From positions 1 to 64,000 of the forward strand of contig NZ_BMFD01000015.1 of assembly GCF_014637795.1 (NCBI RefSeq): DNA of 64,000 nucleotides, written 5' to 3'. The first letter of the stretch is position 1. Each line of letters begins with the position of its first letter. Positions 23,900 through 32,812 of this stretch are shown here, piece by piece. This DNA is from Belliella aquatica. Lineage in GTDB: Bacteria > Bacteroidota > Bacteroidia > Cytophagales > Cyclobacteriaceae. Position numbers and translations under genes: made by a program. Below the pieces are notes generated by a model. The model worked only from the letters and a program-made list of their open reading frames with translations. It ran no database searches and had not been told where the DNA came from.

Positions 23900-25984
23900 T
23901 TACATAAGATCCAAGTCAAATTCTAAGAACATGTTATTATTTTTCATAAAAAATATTTTATTACCTACGTTATATACTGTTTGAAAGGTAAAGGAGTGGT
24001 TAAACATGAGGTAATTCTGGATATTAATTATATTAGTTGCTTTGTTAGTCATATCTAATTCAATCATATAATTGAATCTAGTAAGGAAATAGGCTTTATT
24101 TTGAATCAAAATGACTTTTGAACCATAGGGGAAGCCTAAGTTCCCAAGATTTTCTGTGATTGGTTCCCAATTTCGAGTATTTGGATTAAGTCTATTGAGC
24201 GCTATTCCAGAACCATTTTGATCATCGAAGGAATAGATTTCCTTGTTGTATTTGAAGCTAATGTAGCCATTTTTGAATTCAGTAGGGCCTTCAAATGACC
24301 AAGTGTTTTGATTAAGATTAAGTTTCCATTTTTCATTGATGACTTGGCCATCTTTGTTTTTCCCAATTTCAAGCATGATACTACCATTCTCATAAAAGCT
24401 TCCTTTGACAAAATCGGATCTTGAAAAGTCTGGTATGTCGGTAAGTCTTTGAACATTATTTGTTTGAGGGTCAAAAAGGTGAATGAAATGACTATTACTT
24501 GTGTTTTCCTTATTTTGAGATCCAATTATTATTTTTCCATCATCTGTATTCAGGTAAAACAACCCCCCCAAGATATTTTGAGAACCAATAGGTACACTAC
24601 CCACGAATGAAAAACTTTTTTCAAAATGATTAATTTTTATGATTTCATTTTTTAAGAATAGATAAATTTGATTTTCTACATTAGCAGTAAAGCTTTGTTC
24701 AAAATATTCAAAACTATATCTATCTAAAAGACTTTTAGGTAAATTTTGATAGGGGAAGAAAGGATCTATAACTTCTATTTTTACTTTGTTTTTAGAAAAG
24801 TCGCCTAAGCTTTTGATCGATATCTCAAAATTCCGATCAAGTATTTCTCCGTCTTCCAAAAAGATGTCTTGAAAACTAAAACTCGTTAGGTCAAATCGAT
24901 TTTCTGTCGCATAGTTTAAATAGAAATGACTTGAAATGGGGTGTTTTTCGTCGATATATAGGTAGTTATCGTGTATCGCGTTGAAGTTTTGACCTGTTAT
25001 AGAAAGCGTTGAGTTACTGTTTATTCTGTAGACTTGATTTGGGTCGAATTCAGATGGATTCAAAGTAAATATATTTTCTATAAGATATTCCTCTTCTCTA
25101 ATTTTGACTAAAAGAGTAGGGTTTGGCGAAGGGATATTAGAAACTGCTTGGAATACAATCGTACTATCATTTAGTATTACAGACGGATTGTATAACTCTG
25201 GAGCTTCGGTAAATCGAATACTAGTAATTAGGCTTGTAAAGTATTTCCCTTTAATGGTGATTTCATCATTGAAGTTATATATTTCTTTTTGGTCAACTTT
25301 AAATTCTGGTTTCCGGAACATATAAGGAATATCGAGCTGGGTATTTTTTCCATATACGCCAATGTCAAGCTTGAATGTAGGGGATAGGAACGAATCATAG
25401 AACAATGAAAATTCTTCAGGCAAAATAAACTTAAAGCCTTTTTCAGTTGGGGATATAACATCTACTTCAAGAATTTGATTTATCTTTAATTTATAGTTTT
25501 CCTTAATCCGACTAAAACCTGAACCTATAATTTCAATAGTATCGCCAAAATAAAGTGGATTTGGTAATTCTACTTTTTCGTGAAAAAATCCCGAACTGCC
25601 TTGACTCGTAAATGATACTTGTGGGGAAAACACATAGCCTTCTGAAGTCTTAAAATACGCTACCACATAGTAAGTTTTTTGAGGTTGTAGCGTATGAGTA
25701 GCCTTGAGAATGATTTTTTTATTTGGCCTACCTTCTAATTTGATGATTTCAGCATTTTCAGGCCTTGGATCAGTAGTGCTTCCATACATAAACCCATGCT
25801 CCTCTATGGGTAAGGTTCCAAAACTATTGACTTCACAGATAAACTCTACACCTATTGGATTTATCGATCCAATTATAGGGGCATTGAAGTCAGGACTGGT
25901 AAAGACCAGATCCATTTCTTTTTGACACCCAAAATTTAAAATGGAATATATGCTGAATAGCACTATTTTAAGAGTATTTCTCAT
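23900..25984 (-). CDS. IPT/TIG lipoprotein with C-terminal kelch-like propeller, third copy
   Basis: A 694-residue surface or periplasmic lipoprotein with lipobox NFGC (Cys20). Order: an N-terminal beta domain with the motif EEHGFMYG (about 30-125), an IPT/TIG domain starting near NPLYFGDTIEIIGSGFS (141-157), two further IPT-like domains (about 235-305 and 310-400), and a propeller-like region from about 415 to the end with repeated strand pairs. It is 8 bases after the third barrel gene and ends the six-gene operon. Function unknown; IPT domains usually mediate binding. Confidence 0.9.
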   Translation of the reverse strand: MRNTLKIVLFSIYSILNFGCQKEMDLVFTSPDFNAPIIGSINPIGVEFICEVNSFGTLPIEEHGFMYGSTTDPRPENAEIIKLEGRPNKKIILKATHTLQPQKTYYVVAYFKTSEGYVFSPQVSFTSQGSSGFFHEKVELPNPLYFGDTIEIIGSGFSRIKENYKLKINQILEVDVISPTEKGFKFILPEEFSLFYDSFLSPTFKLDIGVYGKNTQLDIPYMFRKPEFKVDQKEIYNFNDEITIKGKYFTSLITSIRFTEAPELYNPSVILNDSTIVFQAVSNIPSPNPTLLVKIREEEYLIENIFTLNPSEFDPNQVYRINSNSTLSITGQNFNAIHDNYLYIDEKHPISSHFYLNYATENRFDLTSFSFQDIFLEDGEILDRNFEISIKSLGDFSKNKVKIEVIDPFFPYQNLPKSLLDRYSFEYFEQSFTANVENQIYLFLKNEIIKINHFEKSFSFVGSVPIGSQNILGGLFYLNTDDGKIIIGSQNKENTSNSHFIHLFDPQTNNVQRLTDIPDFSRSDFVKGSFYENGSIMLEIGKNKDGQVINEKWKLNLNQNTWSFEGPTEFKNGYISFKYNKEIYSFDDQNGSGIALNRLNPNTRNWEPITENLGNLGFPYGSKVILIQNKAYFLTRFNYMIELDMTNKATNIINIQNYLMFNHSFTFQTVYNVGNKIFFMKNNNMFLEFDLDLM

Positions 25985-25992
25985 GTTTTTTG

Positions 25993-27168
25993 CTAAAATT
26001 TACACCCGAGTGATAGGCTGAAGAATCGTTCTGTCAATGACCCATTGACACCATTGAAGTAGACATTTTGAGCATTTAGCTGTTGGCCTAATATGCTTTC
26101 TAAATACAAATTTCCCTTCCATTTTATGCCAAATTTTAGAATTGGTGATAGATTGAAACGAGGTGTTTCCATGAATTCGGCAGGTTTGATTATTGCGTAT
26201 TGACTATCTTTTTCTAAATCATTAATCAATCCTGATTTGATTTTACCAAACTTTAAAGATGACATAAGCCCCATGCCTAAATATGGGGAAATGTTAATTT
26301 TGGATGGGATTTCATAAACGAATATTACGGGTACGTGAATAGCAGTGACATTTGTAACCTGTCTACCACTAATAGCCTTAATTGAATTTTCTTCAAAAAT
26401 GATCGTAGTTATAGTGCTTTGGCTTAATCCTAATCCAAGGTCTAATCTAGTTTTTTTTAATTTTGGTTCGGGACTTTTTATTTGTATTCCTGCTAAAAAG
26501 AAAGGACTAAAACCATTTGGACTTTCTGCTTCCCATGAAGGACTTGACAAGGGGTATGATTGAAATAAAAACCCTAAACTTAAATTATATGCAAGTATCA
26601 AAGGTTGTTTATAATAAATTTTATAAGCTTCACTTTCACAATAATGAAACTCTCGTAAAATCGCGATTATTGATCCGATATCATTCTTGAAAGCTTTGTA
26701 TGGATTACTCTTCTCTATATAGCAAAGCCCTGAAGTTAGGGAAAGTAAAATATTGTAATTTTCTAACCTTGATTTCTCATTATCTTCTGTATTTAAGAAT
26801 ACAAGGTCATCGTTATAATCAGTTAATATGAGTTGATTTTTGTGAATAAATAGAGATATTTTCCCTTTGAAAACTTGCTCTATGAATTCGTCTCCTTTTA
26901 TTTTATTATTTTCAGTGAAGAAATTCCCTCCTTTAATCTTAAACCCACGAATTTGGTTTGGAGAAAAAATGGTTTGATTTCCATCATTATTAATGAACAA
27001 AACAGTAGTTGGGTTTAGCTCCTTATCATAATGAATTTTTCCTTTGATTTTATTACCATCGTTTGTAAGGATATATCCACTTTTAAAAGATAATTCTTGA
27101 GCTAATGAAGCTTCCAAACCTAAATAGGTGAACATTAAAAACAGTAAGAAAATTTTTTTACTTTTCAT
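25993..27168 (-). CDS. outer-membrane beta-barrel protein with C-x27-C module, third copy
   Basis: A 391-residue protein with signal peptide (ending SLAQ). The N-terminal soluble part begins SGYILTNDGNKIKGKI, a Bacteroidota 'DG..I.G.I' module, followed by a short helical segment with C...FHYC, 27 residues between the two Cys. The rest (about 190-391) is barrel-like and ends in Phe (LSLGCKF), as OM barrels do. The spacing of 111 bases to the gene before it contains a hairpin (27184-27212). It is the most divergent of three paralogues. Confidence 0.88.
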   Translation of the reverse strand: MKSKKIFLLFLMFTYLGLEASLAQELSFKSGYILTNDGNKIKGKIHYDKELNPTTVLFINNDGNQTIFSPNQIRGFKIKGGNFFTENNKIKGDEFIEQVFKGKISLFIHKNQLILTDYNDDLVFLNTEDNEKSRLENYNILLSLTSGLCYIEKSNPYKAFKNDIGSIIAILREFHYCESEAYKIYYKQPLILAYNLSLGFLFQSYPLSSPSWEAESPNGFSPFFLAGIQIKSPEPKLKKTRLDLGLGLSQSTITTIIFEENSIKAISGRQVTNVTAIHVPVIFVYEIPSKINISPYLGMGLMSSLKFGKIKSGLINDLEKDSQYAIIKPAEFMETPRFNLSPILKFGIKWKGNLYLESILGQQLNAQNVYFNGVNGSLTERFFSLSLGCKF

Positions 27169-27183
27169 TTAGGTTTTGTTTAT

Positions 27184-27212
27184 CCCTCTTTGAAATGTGA
27201 TCCCAAAGAGGG
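27184..27212 (-). other. intra-operon hairpin before the third barrel gene
   Basis: A 9-bp perfect stem CCCTCTTTG (27184-27192) with CAAAGAGGG (27204-27212). It falls in the only sizeable gap of the six-gene operon. No clear T-tract follows on the minus strand, so it may be an attenuator, a partial terminator or an RNA-processing site. Confidence 0.5.
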
Positions 27213-27279
27213 GGTTTAGGCTGACTTAACGAAGATTTCATATACTCAATTGAGATGAGAATAAAGGTTTAATTAATTT

Positions 27280-28212
27280 TTAGTCCTTGCTTAAGGTGAA
27301 TAAATCATCTCTATTGTAGTCTTTATCTCTAATTCTTATTCTCACGACCGGATTGTCGGTGGTGATATTAAAATCTCTTAAAAACTTAATGCTAGTTTGA
27401 TTTGCAGAAGTGGGGGTTACAATGATCTCCCTATCATGGCCATCAAGAATTGTAATGCTAATACTTTTACTGAGCAAATAATCACCTTTTATTTCGACAA
27501 TGTCTCCTATATTGTATACGATTTGAGGGTTAGAAATGAACACAGGTTCTCTAAAGCTGATGGGTTCACTAAAATTTTCAACTTTATCTAGAATTTTAAT
27601 TTGAAAGTTTGCAATATCATTTGGAGATGGTAAAGTGTAAGAAAATTGGCTAGGGAAGAGGAATTTGAAATATGAGTTATTCGCTTCTACTACTGTCCCG
27701 ATAGCTCCTCCTACTTTAACTTCGTAGTTTCTCAACAGCCTGCTGAAATTACTTCCTCTGACAGTGATGGTATCAATAAAATACAGTGGGTTAGGGATCT
27801 CTTTGCTTTCTATAGAAAATCCTTTACTTCCTTTGCTATTGAATCTTACTACTTCTGAGAAAACATATCCTTTGCTTGTTTTTATATATGCATTCACGTA
27901 ATACAGCGTGTTTTGAGCCATTGAATGTTCGGCTATAGCACTAAAAGAACTACTAGGGTTTCCAGTGAAAGATAATTTCTCGGAATTATTCTCTCTAGGC
28001 TGTTCAAAGGAAGAATAAAAAAAGCCATATTCTTCAATCGGAATAGAGCCAAGATCAAATACATCTGCTGTAAACACAACCCCATTATTGTCAATTGATT
28101 TGATCAAAGCAGGACTGAACTGAGGGTTGTCAAATATGATTTCTGAATCAGTGTCACATGATCCTAGTAATATTACCAGGGTTAGACTAAATATAATCTT
28201 GAATTTTTCCAT
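27280..28212 (-). CDS. short IPT/TIG lipoprotein, second copy, lacking the propeller
   Basis: I choose the ATG at 28212 (MEKFKIIFSL) over the one 24 bases upstream, because it places the lipobox LGSC (Cys19) at normal distance; 310 residues. The N-terminal EEYGFFYSS domain and the IPT domain from NPLYFIDTITVRGSNFS match the first and third copies, and a second IPT follows to about 310. The C-terminal propeller present in the other two is missing, and the 67 bases before the hairpin hold no remnant of it. Real gene but shortened, or a separate subtype. Confidence 0.85.
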   Translation of the reverse strand: MEKFKIIFSLTLVILLGSCDTDSEIIFDNPQFSPALIKSIDNNGVVFTADVFDLGSIPIEEYGFFYSSFEQPRENNSEKLSFTGNPSSSFSAIAEHSMAQNTLYYVNAYIKTSKGYVFSEVVRFNSKGSKGFSIESKEIPNPLYFIDTITVRGSNFSRLLRNYEVKVGGAIGTVVEANNSYFKFLFPSQFSYTLPSPNDIANFQIKILDKVENFSEPISFREPVFISNPQIVYNIGDIVEIKGDYLLSKSISITILDGHDREIIVTPTSANQTSIKFLRDFNITTDNPVVRIRIRDKDYNRDDLFTLSKD

Positions 28213-28222
28213 GTTTTTAAAA

Positions 28223-29434
28223 TTAAAAGGTGACACCTAACGTGAGATTCCCTATAAACTTACTCTGTTTACTTTGATGACTTGAGATAAAAATCGATTG
28301 CGTGTTGGCATTGTTTGTGGCAGAAGTCTCCAGCCAAAGTCGTGATTTACCTGCTATTTTTATCATTGCTCCAATTTTGGCAGTAGCAGATAGGTTTCCA
28401 CTTGAAATCGAACTAATCTCCAGATTTTCTAAAAAAGAATATCCTGTTGATTTTTCAAAATTATCGATAACGGCAAGGTTGGTGGACATATTGTTTAAGC
28501 GATAATTTCCTCCAATCCCGACAAATACAGCAGAATTTCTCCTATGAAAAATATTATAATTGACTGATATTGGAATGTTAATAGATCTAATATTGTATTC
28601 TTGCATAGCGGTAAATGATCTTATGTTGTTTTCAAAAAAGACCATTAATTTTTGTTCACTATCAGAAAAACCAACTTGTATATCAAGCGATAATCTTTCG
28701 GAAAGCTTACGGATTTCACTGAACCTTACACCAATCAAAAAGATAGGGTTATTTGGCATCGTGTAGTTGATTCCAATTGCTGCGTCATATCCATAATTGC
28801 TCTGGAAACTGACTCCAGCTCCAATCATTGGACTTATTTTCATTATTGGAGTGGTGTAATAGTGAGTCTGTGAAGCTAAACCCAAGCATTGATGATACTC
28901 TTCAAACAAAGCCACTAAAAACTCGTCGTTTAAATTGAACTTCTTTTGAAGGTATTCTTCAGTCTTATTACAATTCCCCTCCATCAATTTGCTAATAACC
29001 CCCAAGCTCCTAACAGAAAGATTTAAATTCCTTTGTTCAATAGCTGAAGGTTCCTGTAGTTTAAGAATCTCGCCTTTTTGATTTTTAATAAAGTAATTAT
29101 TATCGAGTTTATAGACAGATAATACTCCATTAAATAATACTTGAACCAATGATTTTTCTGAAATTTCAATAATTTTCTCAAAGTACAATCCGTTGAACAG
29201 CTCTACAGAATTAATTTCAGTGAACTCGTAATTAGCCTTCTTTTTGTCGATGCCAATTAGCGTGATGCTTGTATTGAAGTTTTTTCTAGATCCAACAATT
29301 TCTCCTTGGACAACATCTCCATTTTGAAGGGTGATTTTGTCAAAAGAAGTGTTGAGCGCAAAGCCCTCCTTTTGGAATACAATCAATGAAAGGATGATTG
29401 TCAAAAAGACAAATTTAAGTAGATGTTTTTTCAT
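28223..29434 (-). CDS. outer-membrane beta-barrel protein with C-x27-C module, second copy
   Basis: A 403-residue protein if started at MKKHLLKFVF (29434). An ATG at 29455 that overlaps the previous stop as TAATG is equally possible and would add 7 residues. Signal peptide, then LQNGDVVQGEIVGS, a helical segment with GNC...YHQC, 27 residues between the Cys, and a barrel from about residue 220, ending in VTF. It is 10 bases upstream of the short IPT gene. Paralogue of the barrels at 25993 and 31470. Confidence 0.9.
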   Translation of the reverse strand: MKKHLLKFVFLTIILSLIVFQKEGFALNTSFDKITLQNGDVVQGEIVGSRKNFNTSITLIGIDKKKANYEFTEINSVELFNGLYFEKIIEISEKSLVQVLFNGVLSVYKLDNNYFIKNQKGEILKLQEPSAIEQRNLNLSVRSLGVISKLMEGNCNKTEEYLQKKFNLNDEFLVALFEEYHQCLGLASQTHYYTTPIMKISPMIGAGVSFQSNYGYDAAIGINYTMPNNPIFLIGVRFSEIRKLSERLSLDIQVGFSDSEQKLMVFFENNIRSFTAMQEYNIRSINIPISVNYNIFHRRNSAVFVGIGGNYRLNNMSTNLAVIDNFEKSTGYSFLENLEISSISSGNLSATAKIGAMIKIAGKSRLWLETSATNNANTQSIFISSHQSKQSKFIGNLTLGVTF

Positions 29435-29454
29435 AGATTTATTTTTAAAATACA

Positions 29455-31473
29455 TTACAAACTAGGGTTGAATTGAATCAAATTTACAATCCCATTAATT
29501 TCCATTGGATAATAGTAATGTTCGCCTAAAGAAGTGCCTAAATGAAAGGTGGATTGGTAATCATAGCCTTGAATAATGTAAATGTCAATCAGCAAATTTC
29601 CCATATCTAAATAGTATAGGCTCTGATTTGTGCCAAAAAAAACGAAATCTCCAATAGATGTGCTTTGAGATTTTTGAGAAATAGGTGGCAAAGCATCAAA
29701 TTTTTTAATTTCTATCCACTGATTTGAATTGGGATTGAATTTGAATAGCGTGGTGTAATTTGAGTCGTTGTAGTTGCCGCTTAAACCATAAATTTCTCCA
29801 CTATAAATAAAAGAAAATAATGATGTGCTATTAAGAATTGTACTCGGTGGTAGTTTTTCCCAAATCCTAGATTTCACATGAAATCGATATAGATGTTCAT
29901 CTATAGTATAGTTATCAGACCCTTGAATATACTCCCCTCCACCTATGTAAATATAATCTCCCAATGCAAATGACCATTTTTGCAGTAAGGCTTCCGAGGG
30001 AATCAAAGGCAATGAATTCACTTCATTATTTAATGGATTGTATTCGAAAAAGTAATTAAAATTTCCATTATCAGTCATTATACTTTCTGAGAAATAGAGT
30101 TTTCCATTACTCTCAACGAAAATTTCGGCGAGACCCAATGGGAAATCTTTATAAGGTATGGATGCTTTCGTAGTTTTAATTTTTGAAAATATGTCTATTT
30201 CATGTACTTGACTATTTGAAATAAAATATAAATTATTTCCTATAGATTGAAACTTTCGAGCTGGAGAAGATCCAAGATCCATAATTGGAGATCTTGGATC
30301 TCTCATATTAATCTTAACTTTTGTTTCAGAAACTTCACCATGGGAAAGAATAGATAGATCAAATGATGTATTTGTTAAAGGTTTTTCAGTTAAAAATATA
30401 ACTTCAATCTCATCTTCTTTTACGCTATAGATATTTGTAATTATGTTGTCATTATCAACTTGAATAACATTTAAACCTATATTGTAGGGATTGAAATTTT
30501 CACCTTTAATTTTTACTTTATTGGCAAAGGAAGAGTTGATGACTTGATTTTCTTCAAAAAGTTTAGGAAGTAATTTGAAATTATTTTCAACCACGTATTC
30601 TTTACCCCTAATTTGAACAATTATTGATGGTTTGTTTGTAGGGAATACTGCAAATGGTTCAAAAACTATTGTAGAATCTGTATAAGTGCCAGAAATGTTA
30701 AAAGAGGAGCTTAGATTATTTGCTATTTTTATTTCAGAAGGATTAGATCTAAGGTATTTTCCTCTTATAACTATTGGTTCAGATAAATTAATTAGTCTTT
30801 CAGAATTAATTTCAAATTCTGGCTCTCGGAGTTTAAATGGGAGTTCTAATGATAAGTTTTTCCCTGCAATCTCAAAATCAAATACAGAGGTATTATCTAA
30901 TTGAGGATTTAAATTATCAGGAATAATAATTTCAAAATATTCTTTTTCTACTGCTGAAACTATAGACTCAGTACCATTTATTTTTGCTTTATAAGACTCT
31001 ATTTTTGGGCTAAGATTTTCACCATAAACTCGAATTGTATCGTTAAAATATATCTTATCTGAAAAGTCTAGCCTTTCAAAAATAAACCCCGTAGATCCTT
31101 GACTTATGAATGATTGGGGCTGAGTAACTACCATACTTTCTGCCGTTTTAATGAAAGCGATCACATGATATTCTCTTCCTTTAGTCAGTGCGTATGTTGC
31201 AGTTAACTCAAAAAATGTGTCTGGCTGACCTGTTGTACTGATTTTTTCTCCAATATCTACCAAATCACTTGATTGTTGACCATAGAAAAATCCATATTCA
31301 AGGATTTCCTTTTTTCCAAAGTCAAAAATATTAGCTCCAAAAGTCACTCCTTCTTCATTAATCTCCTGAATAAAAGCAACACTAAACCTTGGGTTGATCA
31401 CCTCAGGAAGTTTCTCTTCAACACAGGAAAACAAAAGTATTGAGATCAATAATGTGCAGAAAATATTTTTCAT
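29455..31473 (-). CDS. IPT/TIG lipoprotein with kelch-like propeller, first copy
   Basis: A 672-residue lipoprotein with lipobox LFSC (Cys17). Domains in order: N-terminal beta domain with LEYGFFYGQQ (about 25-125), IPT from IYFNDTIRVYGENLS, second IPT (about 225-300), third IPT-like (about 310-395), and a propeller (about 405-672) with kelch-like repeats such as GDYIYIGGGEYIQG and GEIYGLSGNY. Its start overlaps the end of the first barrel gene by 4 bases, so the pair is translationally coupled. Function unknown. Confidence 0.92.
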   Translation of the reverse strand: MKNIFCTLLISILLFSCVEEKLPEVINPRFSVAFIQEINEEGVTFGANIFDFGKKEILEYGFFYGQQSSDLVDIGEKISTTGQPDTFFELTATYALTKGREYHVIAFIKTAESMVVTQPQSFISQGSTGFIFERLDFSDKIYFNDTIRVYGENLSPKIESYKAKINGTESIVSAVEKEYFEIIIPDNLNPQLDNTSVFDFEIAGKNLSLELPFKLREPEFEINSERLINLSEPIVIRGKYLRSNPSEIKIANNLSSSFNISGTYTDSTIVFEPFAVFPTNKPSIIVQIRGKEYVVENNFKLLPKLFEENQVINSSFANKVKIKGENFNPYNIGLNVIQVDNDNIITNIYSVKEDEIEVIFLTEKPLTNTSFDLSILSHGEVSETKVKINMRDPRSPIMDLGSSPARKFQSIGNNLYFISNSQVHEIDIFSKIKTTKASIPYKDFPLGLAEIFVESNGKLYFSESIMTDNGNFNYFFEYNPLNNEVNSLPLIPSEALLQKWSFALGDYIYIGGGEYIQGSDNYTIDEHLYRFHVKSRIWEKLPPSTILNSTSLFSFIYSGEIYGLSGNYNDSNYTTLFKFNPNSNQWIEIKKFDALPPISQKSQSTSIGDFVFFGTNQSLYYLDMGNLLIDIYIIQGYDYQSTFHLGTSLGEHYYYPMEINGIVNLIQFNPSL

Positions 31474-32711
31474 TTTTTTAAATGTCTAAATGAATAGCCA
31501 ATCATAATGGCAGTGTTGATTTGGTCAAAATAGGCTAATCTCATTAAATTGACATTTGCTCCTCTAGGTGTGTAATCCATGATTAATTCTGCGGTGATTC
31601 GACTTCGATTATTTTTCTTTAATACTGAACCAAGCTTAAACCCTAAGCCCAAAGTGCTAGATGCAATATCGAATACCTGACCCTCAAAGAGATTAGCAAA
31701 TCCACTGGTAGTTCGGATTTGCTCAGTCATTCCGTATTTACTTGTATAGAAATTTACTCGATTCATTGGGCCTAAACCTGCATACAAATCAAAATTTTTC
31801 GTCTTAAGAAAACTGTAATTTACAAACCAATTAGCTGAAATAGTCTGCAAAGTATAATCAGTAGATACATTATACCTATACACATTGTCTTCATAGAAAA
31901 AGTCAATAGTATTTTGTTGAGAGCTTATTCCTATTAGAAAGTCCATAGAGACTCTAGGCATTCCTCTGAGTTCATCTAGTCTCAAGCCAGCTTGTAATGT
32001 TGGGATGGTTGTTTTACTGATTTTTCGCATCACGGGAAGAGATTCACGTGAGTTATTCAATCTAGTATGATTTACCCCCACCAATGCATAATAGTTGATT
32101 TGTAATCTTGGTCGTGTATCCACATATTTTGAGTAGGCGATTCCTTGACATTCATGAAAAGTGGATAGATAGTTACTTAAACTTTCATCATTTAATTGTA
32201 TTTTCTCCAATGTAAGCTCACCAGCAGATTTGCAAGCCCCTTGGATCAAGTAACTCAAGATAGACAGATGATATTTACTGCTTTTCTCTTTTTTGGTGAA
32301 ATTTCCTATTTCAGATTTTTGTAAAGGGATGATTCTGTTATTTTTATCCTCAATGTAGAATCTTCCTAACAATTGATAAAGATTAAACTCTCCTTCAAAA
32401 ATCAATCTTGTAAAATAGTTTTTAGAATCTATTTCCTTTGTCTGTAAATCTTTTACTATGTATTTTTCTTGATGTTCCAGTAGAAATCCTTCAGCCTCAT
32501 TTACAGTGAATTTTCTTATTTCACCGTTAACGTCCAAAGTAACCTCATCTGGAGATTTTTTCGCATTGTATGTGATTTGACCTTGAATTATTGATCCATC
32601 TTTCAAATAAAGTATGTCTTTGGATGGAATCTCTTTTTGTCCCTGTGCTACATTTGAAATGAGTAAACCTAGTAAAAAGAATAAGCTAAAAAGCGTGTAG
32701 TTTTTTATCAT
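31470..32711 (-). CDS. outer-membrane beta-barrel protein with C-x27-C module, first copy
   Basis: A 413-residue protein with signal peptide (ending VAQGQ). The soluble module begins LKDGSIIQGQITYN, then GAC...FHEC with 27 residues between the Cys, then a barrel of about 220 residues. The last residues are RHLKK, not the usual terminal Phe, so the end of the last strand is less clear than in the paralogues. First gene of the operon. The upstream 100 bases hold the rseP terminator and no well-defined promoter. Confidence 0.9.
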   Translation of the reverse strand: MIKNYTLFSLFFLLGLLISNVAQGQKEIPSKDILYLKDGSIIQGQITYNAKKSPDEVTLDVNGEIRKFTVNEAEGFLLEHQEKYIVKDLQTKEIDSKNYFTRLIFEGEFNLYQLLGRFYIEDKNNRIIPLQKSEIGNFTKKEKSSKYHLSILSYLIQGACKSAGELTLEKIQLNDESLSNYLSTFHECQGIAYSKYVDTRPRLQINYYALVGVNHTRLNNSRESLPVMRKISKTTIPTLQAGLRLDELRGMPRVSMDFLIGISSQQNTIDFFYEDNVYRYNVSTDYTLQTISANWFVNYSFLKTKNFDLYAGLGPMNRVNFYTSKYGMTEQIRTTSGFANLFEGQVFDIASSTLGLGFKLGSVLKKNNRSRITAELIMDYTPRGANVNLMRLAYFDQINTAIMIGYSFRHLKK

Positions 32712-32751
32712 AAATCGGAAATAAATTCACCAATTCTAACTAAAAAATAAT

Positions 32752-32788
32752 TAAAAAAAAATAGGTCAAAGAAAATTTTCTTTGACCT
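32752..32788 (-). terminator. terminator of rseP, perfect 26-bp palindrome
   Basis: The palindrome at 32763-32788 has 13-base perfect arms beginning AGGTCAAAGAAAA. In minus orientation it is followed by a nine-base T run. It lies 24 bases after the rseP stop. Confidence 0.85.
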
Positions 32789-32812
32789 ACCAATATTTAC
32801 TTAAAATTTTAT

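Noticed and set aside
24202-24525. 107-codon frame inside the third lipoprotein
   Set aside because: Same strand, different frame, no start context or similarity; the host gene is intact.
27280-28212. Calling the short IPT lipoprotein a pseudogene
   Set aside because: It has a good signal, lipobox and complete domains up to its stop, and no propeller remnant follows.
32763-32788. 26-bp perfect palindrome as an operator
   Set aside because: Its place 24 bases after the rseP stop and the T run on the minus strand fit a terminator better.
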